Assembly: GCA_038221545.1 (NCBI GenBank)
Contig: JBBRIE010000201.1
Location: 1 to 5,474, forward strand
DNA from: JBBQNY01 sp038221545
GTDB lineage: Bacteria; Pseudomonadota; Gammaproteobacteria; Xanthomonadales; Ahniellaceae
Length of the DNA stretch: 5,474 nt
Direction of reading: 5' to 3'
Positions within the stretch are counted from its first letter, which is position 1. Each line of letters starts with the position of its first letter. This document shows, piece after piece, positions 1 through 5,474 of this stretch. The notes beneath the pieces are model-generated. The model made no database searches and was not told the DNA's origin. It worked only from the letters and a program-made list of their open reading frames with translations. Both the position numbers and the translations under genes were made by a program.

Positions 1-1206
1 CTCGTGATCACCGGCGCTTCGGCGTTGCCCGAGGTGGAACGGGAGCGCATGCTCGCCGAGGCGCTGGGACAGATCCAGCGGGGTCGGCTGTTCGAGCCCG
101 CTGCAGCCAATGCCGCGGCGCTCTTGCGGACGCTGGTGACGGACCGCCCCGGAGATCCCGAGGTCAACGCCGCGCTGGAGCTGTTCTTCGCCGGACTTTC
201 GAAGCGCCTGCTGGCGGCTACCGCCGCAGGCGAGTGGGCGACCGCCGCGAAGGACCATGCCGACGCCGCTGCGTTCGTCGAGCAGACCGGCACGCGGTCG
301 ATGCAGGCGTGGAAAAAGCTCGATGGCGACGTCGCCGCGCAGTTACGCGCGCCCCTGCAGACGGCGCTCGCTGCCGAGGACAAGGGTGCCCTGCCAGTTC
401 TCGCCGACGCGGTCGCCGCGCTCGGGCCGCGCCACGCCGATCTCAAGCATTTGTACGACCAGATCGGCGCACTCCCCGCGCCGGGCGAGCCGATGCGCGA
501 CACCGGGGGTCCAGAACTCGTGTACGTGCCGGCCCGCGTCGGGGATTCGAAGGTGGACCACGGCTTCGCGATGATGCGCGACGAGGTGACGGTAGGCGAA
601 TTCGACGCCTTCGTGCGCGCGACGTCACGCCGTCCGTCGCCGTGCCGCGATGCCGGGAGCTTGCGCTCGATCCTGTCGCGGATCGACTGGCGCAAACCCG
701 GATTCGCCCAGGACTCCCGCCATCCCGCCGTCTGCGTCAGCTACGCAGATGCCGTGGCTTTCAGCAATTGGCTGTCGGCGCGCGTGCACGCACGCTATCG
801 GTTGCCCACGTCATCGGAATGGAGGCACGCCGCGGCGACCTTCGTGGCACCAGCCAGCGCATGCGCCGCAGGCAACGTGCTCGATGCGGGATCGCTGCGC
901 AAGAGCGTGCTGCCGACGGATGCTGCGCGCAACGCCCACGACTGCACCGACGGCGAACGCTTCACCTCGCCTGTCGGAACGTACGCGGCCTCGTCGGTGG
1001 GCCTGCGCGACATCGGCGGCAACGTCAGCGAATGGAGTTCGGATTGCGCCGATACGGGCAAAGACTGCGGCCGCTACGTCGCGTTCGGTCGCTCCTACCG
1101 GAGCGGCGTGAAGGAGCATTCAGTGCTCTCGCCGAGCGTGCAGCCGAGTGCCTCCGGCGCGCCGTGGCTTGGTTTCCGGTTGGTGCGCGAGGTCGGTGTC
1201 CGCTAA
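1..1206 (+). CDS. FGE/SUMF1-like domain protein, catalytic cysteines absent (5' end cut by window edge)
   Basis: The frame is open from base 1, so the GTG at base 4 is probably internal and the true start lies upstream. Numbering from that GTG, residues 1-160 are Ala/Leu-rich and probably helical (a repeat-like scaffold). Residues 168-396 match the formylglycine-generating-enzyme fold: GGPELVYVP (168-176), DEVTVGEFDAFV (193-204), VCVSYADAVAFSNWL (243-257), RLPTSSEWRHAA (266-277), GGNVSEW (338-344) and a closing GFRLVRE (390-396). True FGEs have an RGGSW-type segment followed by two catalytic cysteines near the C-terminus. Here that stretch reads FGRSYRSG (361-368) and has no cysteine through residue 400, so sulfatase-activating oxidation is unlikely. 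Six cysteines lie elsewhere (214, 244, 287, 314, 348, 355) and could form disulfides, which hints at an extracytoplasmic location. A ligand-binding or structural role is inferred; related non-catalytic or iron-binding members (PvdO, EgtB types) exist. The domain call is firm, the function unknown. Confidence 0.88.
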   Translation, partial: LVITGASALPEVERERMLAEALGQIQRGRLFEPAAANAAALLRTLVTDRPGDPEVNAALELFFAGLSKRLLAATAAGEWATAAKDHADAAAFVEQTGTRSMQAWKKLDGDVAAQLRAPLQTALAAEDKGALPVLADAVAALGPRHADLKHLYDQIGALPAPGEPMRDTGGPELVYVPARVGDSKVDHGFAMMRDEVTVGEFDAFVRATSRRPSPCRDAGSLRSILSRIDWRKPGFAQDSRHPAVCVSYADAVAFSNWLSARVHARYRLPTSSEWRHAAATFVAPASACAAGNVLDAGSLRKSVLPTDAARNAHDCTDGERFTSPVGTYAASSVGLRDIGGNVSEWSSDCADTGKDCGRYVAFGRSYRSGVKEHSVLSPSVQPSASGAPWLGFRLVREVGVR

Positions 1207-1297
1207 CAGCCGCTTGATTTTCGCCCACGCCAGGCCCTGCTTTTGGGGCCGCCGATTGCGATGCCGGACTTGGGTTTCAACTCCTGGCAGGTAGCGT

Positions 1298-1453
1298 ATG
1301 CGCGAAGCGGACGTCACGCAGGAAACGTCGTTCACGACGGCTGGGCTCCCCGACCGCTTCGAAGACAAGTACGACAAGCCTGATGGCGAATTCATCCCCG
1401 TGCCTGGACGTGCGACGGGCAGACGCCTCAAGCTCGTCGAAATTCGCGAATGA
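1298..1453 (+). CDS. Small hypothetical ORF, 51 residues, unrecognised
   Basis: An ATG follows directly after an in-frame TAG (1292-1294), with a weak AGG 6 bases upstream, and the ORF runs to TGA at 1451-1453. The product is charged and hydrophilic, begins MREADVTQETSF and ends GRRLKLVEIRE, with a DRFEDKYDKPDGEF segment in the middle. It has no membrane segment, signal peptide or cysteine. About three quarters of third codon positions are G or C, like the flanking genes, which is the main reason to list it. The stop overlaps an ATG at 1450 (ATGA), but the frame that follows does not look coding until it reaches the glycosyltransferase start region. I do not recognise a family. It may be a genuine small protein, the surviving 3' end of a decayed gene, or chance. 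Confidence 0.3.
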   Translation: MREADVTQETSFTTAGLPDRFEDKYDKPDGEFIPVPGRATGRRLKLVEIRE

Positions 1454-1604
1454 TCCAAACACCAAGGTCGGCCCGCGGTGCAAACGCCGATCGGATCCGA
1501 CACTTCTCCGACAGGGCTGCGAGGATCGTGAGCCACGCGCTCGCAATCTGGATCATGGAACGAGGTTGGGCTCCTGTCGGTCAAGCGAGGCGATTCGGCT
1601 CTGC

Positions 1605-1610
1605 GGAAGG
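1605..1610 (+). promoter_or_regulatory. Ribosome binding site GGAAGG before the displaced glycosyltransferase start
   Basis: GGAAGG lies 10 bases before ATG 1621 and 25 before ATG 1636. It is the best Shine-Dalgarno match near the 5' end of the glycosyltransferase. No comparable site precedes TTG 1685 or CTG 1661. It therefore argues that translation begins at 1621, in the frame that is off by one from the gene body. Confidence 0.55.
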
Positions 1611-1620
1611 CCAATTCCTG

Positions 1621-1684
1621 ATGCGGTTGTCCCTCATGCGACTTTTCTCGCCGTCAGCAGCTGTGGGGACTGCTGGCTTTCGCG
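1621..1684 (+). other. Frame-displaced N-terminus of the glycosyltransferase
   Basis: The body frame has a TGA at 1619-1621 and no ATG, GTG or TTG until TTG 1685. Yet it encodes family-like sequence before that TTG: RRQQLWGLLAFALLARLL, the first membrane helix. ATG 1621 and ATG 1636 sit in the neighbouring frame just upstream. Removing one T from the TTTT run at 1643-1646 joins them as MRLSRRQQLWGLLAFALL, a typical start for a GT39/GT83 enzyme. Removing T1654 gives MRLFSPQQLWGLL, also plausible. Left as written, ATG 1621 runs out of frame to a stop at 1735-1737. A single-base insertion, either a real mutation or a sequencing or assembly error, is the simplest reading. The repaired protein would have 514 residues from 1621 or 509 from 1636. 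Confidence 0.65.
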
Positions 1685-3166
1685 TTGCTCGCACGCTTGT
1701 TGACGATTGGCGCGTACCCGCTAACCGACGCCACTGAAGCCAGGTACGGCGAGATCGCCCGCAAAATGCTCGAAACAGGGCAGTGGGTCGTGCCCCAGAT
1801 TGACTACGGTGTGCCCTTCTGGGGGAAACCTCCGCTATCGATCTGGCTCACTGCAATTTCCTTCAGGCTTCTCGGTGTCACCGAGTTTGCGGCGCGGATT
1901 TCTTCACTGCTACTGGGCGTTGGGGTTTGCAGCCTCGTTTACGTATTGGGCTCACGACGCGGCGGCGTGGACCAGGGGCTGAGAGCAAGTGTGGTGCTTG
2001 CCACGAGCCTGCTCATGATCGTGAGCGCGGGCAGCGTCATGACGGATCCCGCGATGTTGGCGGGCACCACGCTGTCCATGGTTTCGTTCTGGCTGGCCAT
2101 GTCGGCCGCGCCGCGGCGCTGGGGGTATATTTTTTTCCTGGGTCTCGCCATCGGACTGCTGGCGAAGGGACCCGTGGCGACGGTACTGACGCTCGCGCCC
2201 ATCGGCGTGTGGGCCGTGCTGACCGGGCGCATTCGACACATGTGGCGACAATTGCCCTGGGGTGCCGGCACCCTTCTGACCATGTTGCTGGTGGTGCCCT
2301 GGTACTGGGCCGCGGAAGTGCAGAGTCCCGGCTTTCTTGATTACTTTCTCATGGGTGAGCATTGGCAACGCTTCACCGTCAGCGGCTGGACCGGCGATCT
2401 GTACGGCTCGGGTCATCCGCATCCGCGCGGAACCATCTGGCTATATGCCGTCCTTGGCACTCTGCCCTGGTCGCCATGGCTGTTGTGGCAGCTTGCAGGA
2501 CAAAAGCTGGCTCGCCTGAACCCGGCACCACAGGAGTCGACGCTACCGTGCCTGACAATTCCGATTACACAGAGTGGCTCGAACGACGGCTGGACGCTCT
2601 ACCTCGTGTGCTGGATGTTTGCGCCCCTCATGTTTTTCACGTTTTCCGCCAATATTCTGCCGACGTATGTGTTGCCCGGCCTCGTCGGCTTCGCGTTGCT
2701 GGTGGCCGACGCTTGGGGACGGCAGCAATCGCGGGCACTCACTCGCGCGCCCAAGTGGCTAGGAATGCTCGCGCCCGTGCTCGTGTTGCTGCTGGTGCGA
2801 GTCGCGTGGCCCTTGTCCGGCATCCAGTCGCAACGAGAAATCGTGGCAACGTATCGAAATGCTGTGCAGCGGGAAACGCCGCTGCTCTACTTCAAGCGAC
2901 GCCCGCATTCCGCGCAGTTTTATTCCGGGGGTAGCGCGCGCGATATCGATGACATCCAAGAACTGCGTGAGGTTCTGGAGACCAGTACGCACATCTACGT
3001 CGCCACCAGGCATTCCGCCTACGCGGCGCTGCCGGACGATCTCCGGGCCCGGCTTGCGGTGGTGACGACCTCTGACGCCGGACAATACGTCCTGCTCCGG
3101 GAAATTGCGCAGCCGGGCAAACCCGATGCTACGACGGCGGAAGCATCATTGATTCGACATTTGTAG
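1685..3166 (+). CDS. ArnT/PMT-family (GT39/GT83) membrane glycosyltransferase
   Basis: This integral inner-membrane GT-C enzyme would move a sugar from a polyprenyl-phosphate donor to an acceptor on the periplasmic side. Numbering from TTG 1685, the first periplasmic loop carries TDATEARYGEIARKM (14-28), the acidic catalytic signature of this family, followed by FWGKPPLSIWL (45-55). A second conserved MTDPAM lies at 119-124 and LAKGPVATVL at 159-168. VVPWYWAAE (203-211), GEHWQRF (224-230) and the HPHPRGTIWLY loop (244-254) are also typical. About ten hydrophobic segments end near residue 375, followed by a soluble C-terminal domain of about 115 residues. ArnT adds 4-amino-4-deoxy-arabinose to lipid A. 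The LPS genes next door make that role attractive, but the motifs only prove the wider family, and the donor sugar and acceptor are unknown. TTG 1685 cuts into the first helix, so the real N-terminus is probably upstream across a frameshift. The 3' end overlaps the convergent lptF by 38 bp. Confidence 0.9.
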   Translation: MLARLLTIGAYPLTDATEARYGEIARKMLETGQWVVPQIDYGVPFWGKPPLSIWLTAISFRLLGVTEFAARISSLLLGVGVCSLVYVLGSRRGGVDQGLRASVVLATSLLMIVSAGSVMTDPAMLAGTTLSMVSFWLAMSAAPRRWGYIFFLGLAIGLLAKGPVATVLTLAPIGVWAVLTGRIRHMWRQLPWGAGTLLTMLLVVPWYWAAEVQSPGFLDYFLMGEHWQRFTVSGWTGDLYGSGHPHPRGTIWLYAVLGTLPWSPWLLWQLAGQKLARLNPAPQESTLPCLTIPITQSGSNDGWTLYLVCWMFAPLMFFTFSANILPTYVLPGLVGFALLVADAWGRQQSRALTRAPKWLGMLAPVLVLLLVRVAWPLSGIQSQREIVATYRNAVQRETPLLYFKRRPHSAQFYSGGSARDIDDIQELREVLETSTHIYVATRHSAYAALPDDLRARLAVVTTSDAGQYVLLREIAQPGKPDATTAEASLIRHL

Positions 3167-4271
3167 TTCGCAACCTGCTCCACTGCCAGTGCTGCATTCG
3201 AGTGCGCTTCAACCTGCGATCAGCGCTTGCGATCATCCAGCTGGCGAGGCCGAGCGCAATTCCATGAACCCACCAGAGACCCAGCCACGCGGGCATGCTG
3301 CCGTCGCCGATCCACCCACGACCGAGTGCAAGCAGATTCAGATATACGATGTAGGCGAGCACCGCGATCAGCAACTTGCCATAGCGCGGATCGCGCGGAC
3401 CACCCCGAGCCAGCGGGAACGCAACCAGGGCAAGCGTCAGAACGGACAGCGGCAGCCCCAGCCGCCAGTGGAGCTCAGCGCGGTCTCGCAGGCGTGAGCT
3501 CGCGAGCAGTTCGCGGCTGTTGACGCGAGTTTCGGCGCGATTGCGCTTGACCTTTTCCGATTCCGGCAAAGCCAGTTCATTGCGTTCGAAACGCATGGTT
3601 CGAAAATTGGGCGATGCGAGCGAGCCTTCCACACGAAAACCGTCCTGGAGCGCCAGGAAACGATGGCTGCCGTCCTGGTCGTGAAAGAGATTGCCATGGT
3701 TGGCAGTGACGATGTCGACACGGTCGTGCCGCTCTCGATAGACGAACAGTCGACGAAAGCGCGTGCCGCCCTGCTCGATCGCCCCCACGTAAACAACACC
3801 CGCTCCGCCGGGGAGCGGCATGAACCGCCCCGCTTCGAGACCCGCCGTGAGCAAGGATCGATTGGCCTGGTCGACCATGCGATCGGCAATGCGCAACGCG
3901 CCTGGCACGATCCAGAACGCCAGCATCGTGACTGCCACGAACAAGGGCAGGGCAAGCAGCAGTATCGGCCGCAACAAGGCACGATTATTCATGCCCGCAG
4001 AAGCGAGGATCGCCATTTCGCTGTCCCGGTACAAACGTCCGTACGCCAGCAGCACCGCCACGAACAGGGCCAGTGGAAGCAGCAAGGTCACGACATCGAG
4101 ACTGCGCAAACCGACCTGGCTCAGGAGCAACGGCACCGGCACCTCGCCGGTCGCGACCCTGCGCAACACATCCGACAGGGTCCCGCCCAGCGTGATCATC
4201 AGCAACAACAACGCCGTGCCCGCGCAGGCGACCACCAGTTCGCGCAGCAGGTAGCGATCGACGATTTTCAG
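3129..4271 (-). CDS. lptF: LPS export ABC transporter permease LptF
   Basis: LptF pairs with LptG and the LptB ATPase in the inner membrane to extract lipopolysaccharide and pass it to the periplasmic bridge. Numbering from GTG 4235 (368 residues), there are three N-terminal helices (about 3-17, 46-66, 88-112), a periplasmic beta-rich jellyroll region (about 130-225), and three more helices (about 258-276, 286-304, 316-336). YGRLYRDSEMAILASAGM (65-82) is the cytoplasmic coupling motif and favours LptF over LptG; AELHWRLGLPL (253-263) is also conserved. GTG 4235 would remove a conserved lead-in: the frame upstream reads LKIVDRYLLREL, the family's usual N-terminus, beginning at CTG 4271 with AAGGA 9 bases before it. 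I therefore place the start at 4271 (380 residues). Upstream lies an EptA-type gene in the same direction 66 bp away, suggesting one operon. No lptG is adjacent on either side, so this may be a second or accessory copy. The basic tail (339-368) overlaps the convergent gene. Confidence 0.9.
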   Translation of the reverse strand: MKIVDRYLLRELVVACAGTALLLLMITLGGTLSDVLRRVATGEVPVPLLLSQVGLRSLDVVTLLLPLALFVAVLLAYGRLYRDSEMAILASAGMNNRALLRPILLLALPLFVAVTMLAFWIVPGALRIADRMVDQANRSLLTAGLEAGRFMPLPGGAGVVYVGAIEQGGTRFRRLFVYRERHDRVDIVTANHGNLFHDQDGSHRFLALQDGFRVEGSLASPNFRTMRFERNELALPESEKVKRNRAETRVNSRELLASSRLRDRAELHWRLGLPLSVLTLALVAFPLARGGPRDPRYGKLLIAVLAYIVYLNLLALGRGWIGDGSMPAWLGLWWVHGIALGLASWMIASADRRLKRTRMQHWQWSRLRTTNVESMMLPPS

Positions 4272-4280
4272 ATCCGCAAA

Positions 4281-4285
4281 TCCTT
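4281..4285 (-). promoter_or_regulatory. Ribosome binding site AAGGA that sets the lptF start
   Basis: On the minus strand AAGGA is followed by 9 bases and then CTG at 4271-4269, exactly where family conservation puts the first codon. The other nearby candidate, ATG 4292, lies upstream of this site and gives only MDKDLRI before a stop. The site therefore supports initiation at the CTG, or at a former ATG there, rather than at GTG 4235. Confidence 0.5.
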
Positions 4286-4337
4286 GTCCATGCAGCGATC
4301 AGTGTCGTCCGAACGCGATCGCACTCGCCCTTCCCGG

Positions 4338-5474
4338 TTAGCGGCGTACATTCGCGCTGCGACACGGCGCGAACAGATCCATTTCCGATCGATACGCGGC
4401 CGTGTCGACGTCGAGGACACCCAGCATCGAATGGAACAGATGATCGTGCGAAAGCGGTCGACTGCGTTGCGCGTCGAGACAGGAGCGATCGATCGCGTGA
4501 GCGCGCGCGTAGCCATCGGAAACCCACGCGATCATCGGCACATGCGTCTGCTCGTCGGGCGCCATCGCGTATGGCATTCCATGCAGGTACATGCCGTGTT
4601 CGCCGGTCGACTCACCATGATCGGAGACGTACAACAGCGCCGCGTCGAAGCGCATGCGTTGCGATTCCAGCACCGCAATCAGCCGATCCAGCACATGATC
4701 GGTGTAGACGATGGTGTTGTCGTAGGTGTTGAGGATCTCGGCGCGCGTGCAACGCTGCAATTGATTGGTGTCGCAGGTCGGGGTAAAGCGTCGGAACTGC
4801 GGGGGATAGCGTTCGAAGTATGAAGGGCCGTGACTACCCAGCTGATGCAGCACGATGACCGTGTCGTCCGTGGCTGCGATGACGGCACGTTGCAGCGCTT
4901 CAACCAGCACTTCGTCGTAGCAGCCGTCGCCTTCGCATGACGGGGAATCCGGTGTCCGCGCCATCGAGACCTCGCCGGTTCGCGTCGCGATCCGTTTGCT
5001 GCCGGTGTTGTTGTCGAACCAGCGCGGCGGCAATCCGGCGTGTGCGAGCACATCCAGCAAGTTTTCCTGGCGGCGGTGCTCGTCGCTCTCGAAACGTGAC
5101 TTGCCAAGCGGCGAGAACATGCAGGGCAACGACGACGCCGTCGCGGTGCCACAGCTGGAGACGCGATCGAAACCCGTGACCCGGCGCTGCGCGAGCCGGG
5201 GGTTGGTCTGGCGCGGGTAACCAAGGAGGCTGAAGCTCGACGCACGGGCCGATTCGCCGACTACCAGCACAACGAGACGGGGCAAGTCGCCGGCATCCCA
5301 GCCAGCTCCCTTGTGCGCATCGCGGCCCAGTGGCGCGACGGGTTCGACCCGATCGTCGTTGCGATGCCGGAGGTAACTGCGCCCTGCATTCAGCGCGCTG
5401 ATCGGGTTGACCATGTGCCGCAACTCGCGATGGCTGCGCGAAATCGAGACGAGGTCGACGTAAGCCAGCAGCAA
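4338..5474 (-). CDS. eptA: EptA/MCR-type lipid A phosphoethanolamine transferase (N-terminus beyond window edge)
   Basis: The enzyme transfers phosphoethanolamine from phosphatidylethanolamine to lipid A on the periplasmic face of the inner membrane, lowering negative charge and often giving polymyxin tolerance. The frame is open to the right edge. Against a usual length of about 540, roughly the first 165 residues (most of the membrane domain) are outside; the visible part has 378. Numbering from the edge, the linker SRSHRELRHMVNP (12-24) leads into the sulfatase-fold domain. VVGESAR (71-77) supplies the metal-binding Glu74. SCGTATASSLPCMFS (107-121) contains the probable nucleophile Thr110. 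HQLGSHGPSYFERYPPQF (210-227) holds His215, SDHGES (284-289) holds Asp285 and His286, and YLHGMPYAMAP (296-306) holds His298. Cysteine pairs 108/118, 180/185 and 234/242 match the three disulfides known in MCR/EptA enzymes, so the enzyme looks active. It probably heads an operon with lptF. I cannot separate EptA from close relatives with other PEtN acceptors. Confidence 0.93.
   Translation of the reverse strand: MLLAYVDLVSISRSHRELRHMVNPISALNAGRSYLRHRNDDRVEPVAPLGRDAHKGAGWDAGDLPRLVVLVVGESARASSFSLLGYPRQTNPRLAQRRVTGFDRVSSCGTATASSLPCMFSPLGKSRFESDEHRRQENLLDVLAHAGLPPRWFDNNTGSKRIATRTGEVSMARTPDSPSCEGDGCYDEVLVEALQRAVIAATDDTVIVLHQLGSHGPSYFERYPPQFRRFTPTCDTNQLQRCTRAEILNTYDNTIVYTDHVLDRLIAVLESQRMRFDAALLYVSDHGESTGEHGMYLHGMPYAMAPDEQTHVPMIAWVSDGYARAHAIDRSCLDAQRSRPLSHDHLFHSMLGVLDVDTAAYRSEMDLFAPCRSANVRR

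Larger units (their letters stand above)
1207..1620. other. Intergenic region without a certain gene
   Basis: These 414 bases separate the FGE-like gene from the glycosyltransferase. The only structures I can point to are a short GC hairpin shortly after the FGE-like stop (GGCCC 1233-1237 with GGGCC 1246-1250, no T-tract after it), one small ORF with coding-like composition (1298-1453), and a Shine-Dalgarno sequence at the right end. I see no convincing -35/-10 pair, tRNA, direct repeat or insertion-sequence end. Frames after base 1453 use a mixed set of codons, including many AGG, CGA and ACA, unlike the flanking genes, and look non-coding. Confidence 0.6.

Noticed and set aside
234..1217. 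A 327-codon frame overlapping the FGE-like gene
   Set aside because: The product is extremely arginine-rich with no recognisable motif, as expected from the +2 frame of a GC-rich gene; the FGE motifs are in the other frame.
1233..1250. GC hairpin after the FGE-like stop as an intrinsic terminator
   Set aside because: The stem is only 5-6 bp and is followed by GCCGATTG, not a T-tract; the T residues are in the loop.
1265..1290. GGGTTTCAACTCC resembling a tRNA T-arm, as a possible tRNA fragment or attachment site
   Set aside because: The flanking bases do not form the 5-bp T stem, and no acceptor, D or anticodon arms can be placed around it.
1450..1737. A 95-codon frame starting at the ATGA overlap with the small ORF
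   Set aside because: Codon use is mixed with many rare codons, no family is recognisable, and its 3' part runs out of frame through the glycosyltransferase start.
4485..4496. Perfect 12-base palindrome GCGATCGATCGC as an operator
   Set aside because: It lies inside the eptA-like coding region and simply encodes Ala-Ile-Asp-Arg; GATC/CGATCG strings are common in this composition.
3663..4823. A 386-codon open frame on the plus strand opposite lptF and the eptA-like gene
   Set aside because: It lies antisense to two genes with clear conserved motifs, crosses their boundary, and encodes a Gln/Arg/His-rich product typical of the shadow frame of GC-rich coding DNA.

Overview
This GC-rich window looks like a piece of a Gram-negative chromosome. 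The genes are outer-membrane and LPS functions: an LptF-type permease, an EptA-type phosphoethanolamine transferase and an ArnT/PMT-type glycosyltransferase. A gammaproteobacterium, perhaps near the Xanthomonadales, is my guess; it is an inference from gene content and style, not something the sequence proves.

Layout. Bases 1-1206 (+) hold the C-terminal part of a protein with a helical N-terminal region and a formylglycine-generating-enzyme (FGE/sulfatase-modifying-factor) fold that lacks the catalytic cysteines. Bases 1207-1620 hold no certain gene; a 51-codon ORF (1298-1453) with coding-like third positions is the only candidate. Bases 1621-3166 (+) carry a multi-spanning GT39/GT83 lipid-linked-sugar glycosyltransferase whose first codons are in a different frame from the rest. 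On the minus strand, running from the right edge inward, are the soluble domain of an EptA-like lipid A phosphoethanolamine transferase (5474-4338, N-terminus outside the window), then after 66 bases a complete LptF-like permease (4271-3129). The permease converges on the glycosyltransferase, and the two coding regions overlap by 38 bp.

How they fit together. EptA-type enzymes add phosphoethanolamine to lipid A in the periplasm, and ArnT-type enzymes add a sugar from undecaprenyl phosphate to lipid A or another acceptor. LptF, with LptG and LptB, extracts LPS from the inner membrane for transport outward. The right three quarters of the window therefore reads as an LPS decoration and export locus. 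The lptF copy has no lptG beside it, which is unusual.

Two conserved genes (the glycosyltransferase and lptF) have good Shine-Dalgarno sequences but no ordinary start codon in the correct frame at the place family conservation demands. One looks like a single-base frameshift. The other looks like a CTG start or an ATG-to-CTG change. These are the most notable irregularities. I found no CRISPR array, insertion sequence, tRNA, rRNA, phage or defence system, and nothing that amounts to a clearly new system.
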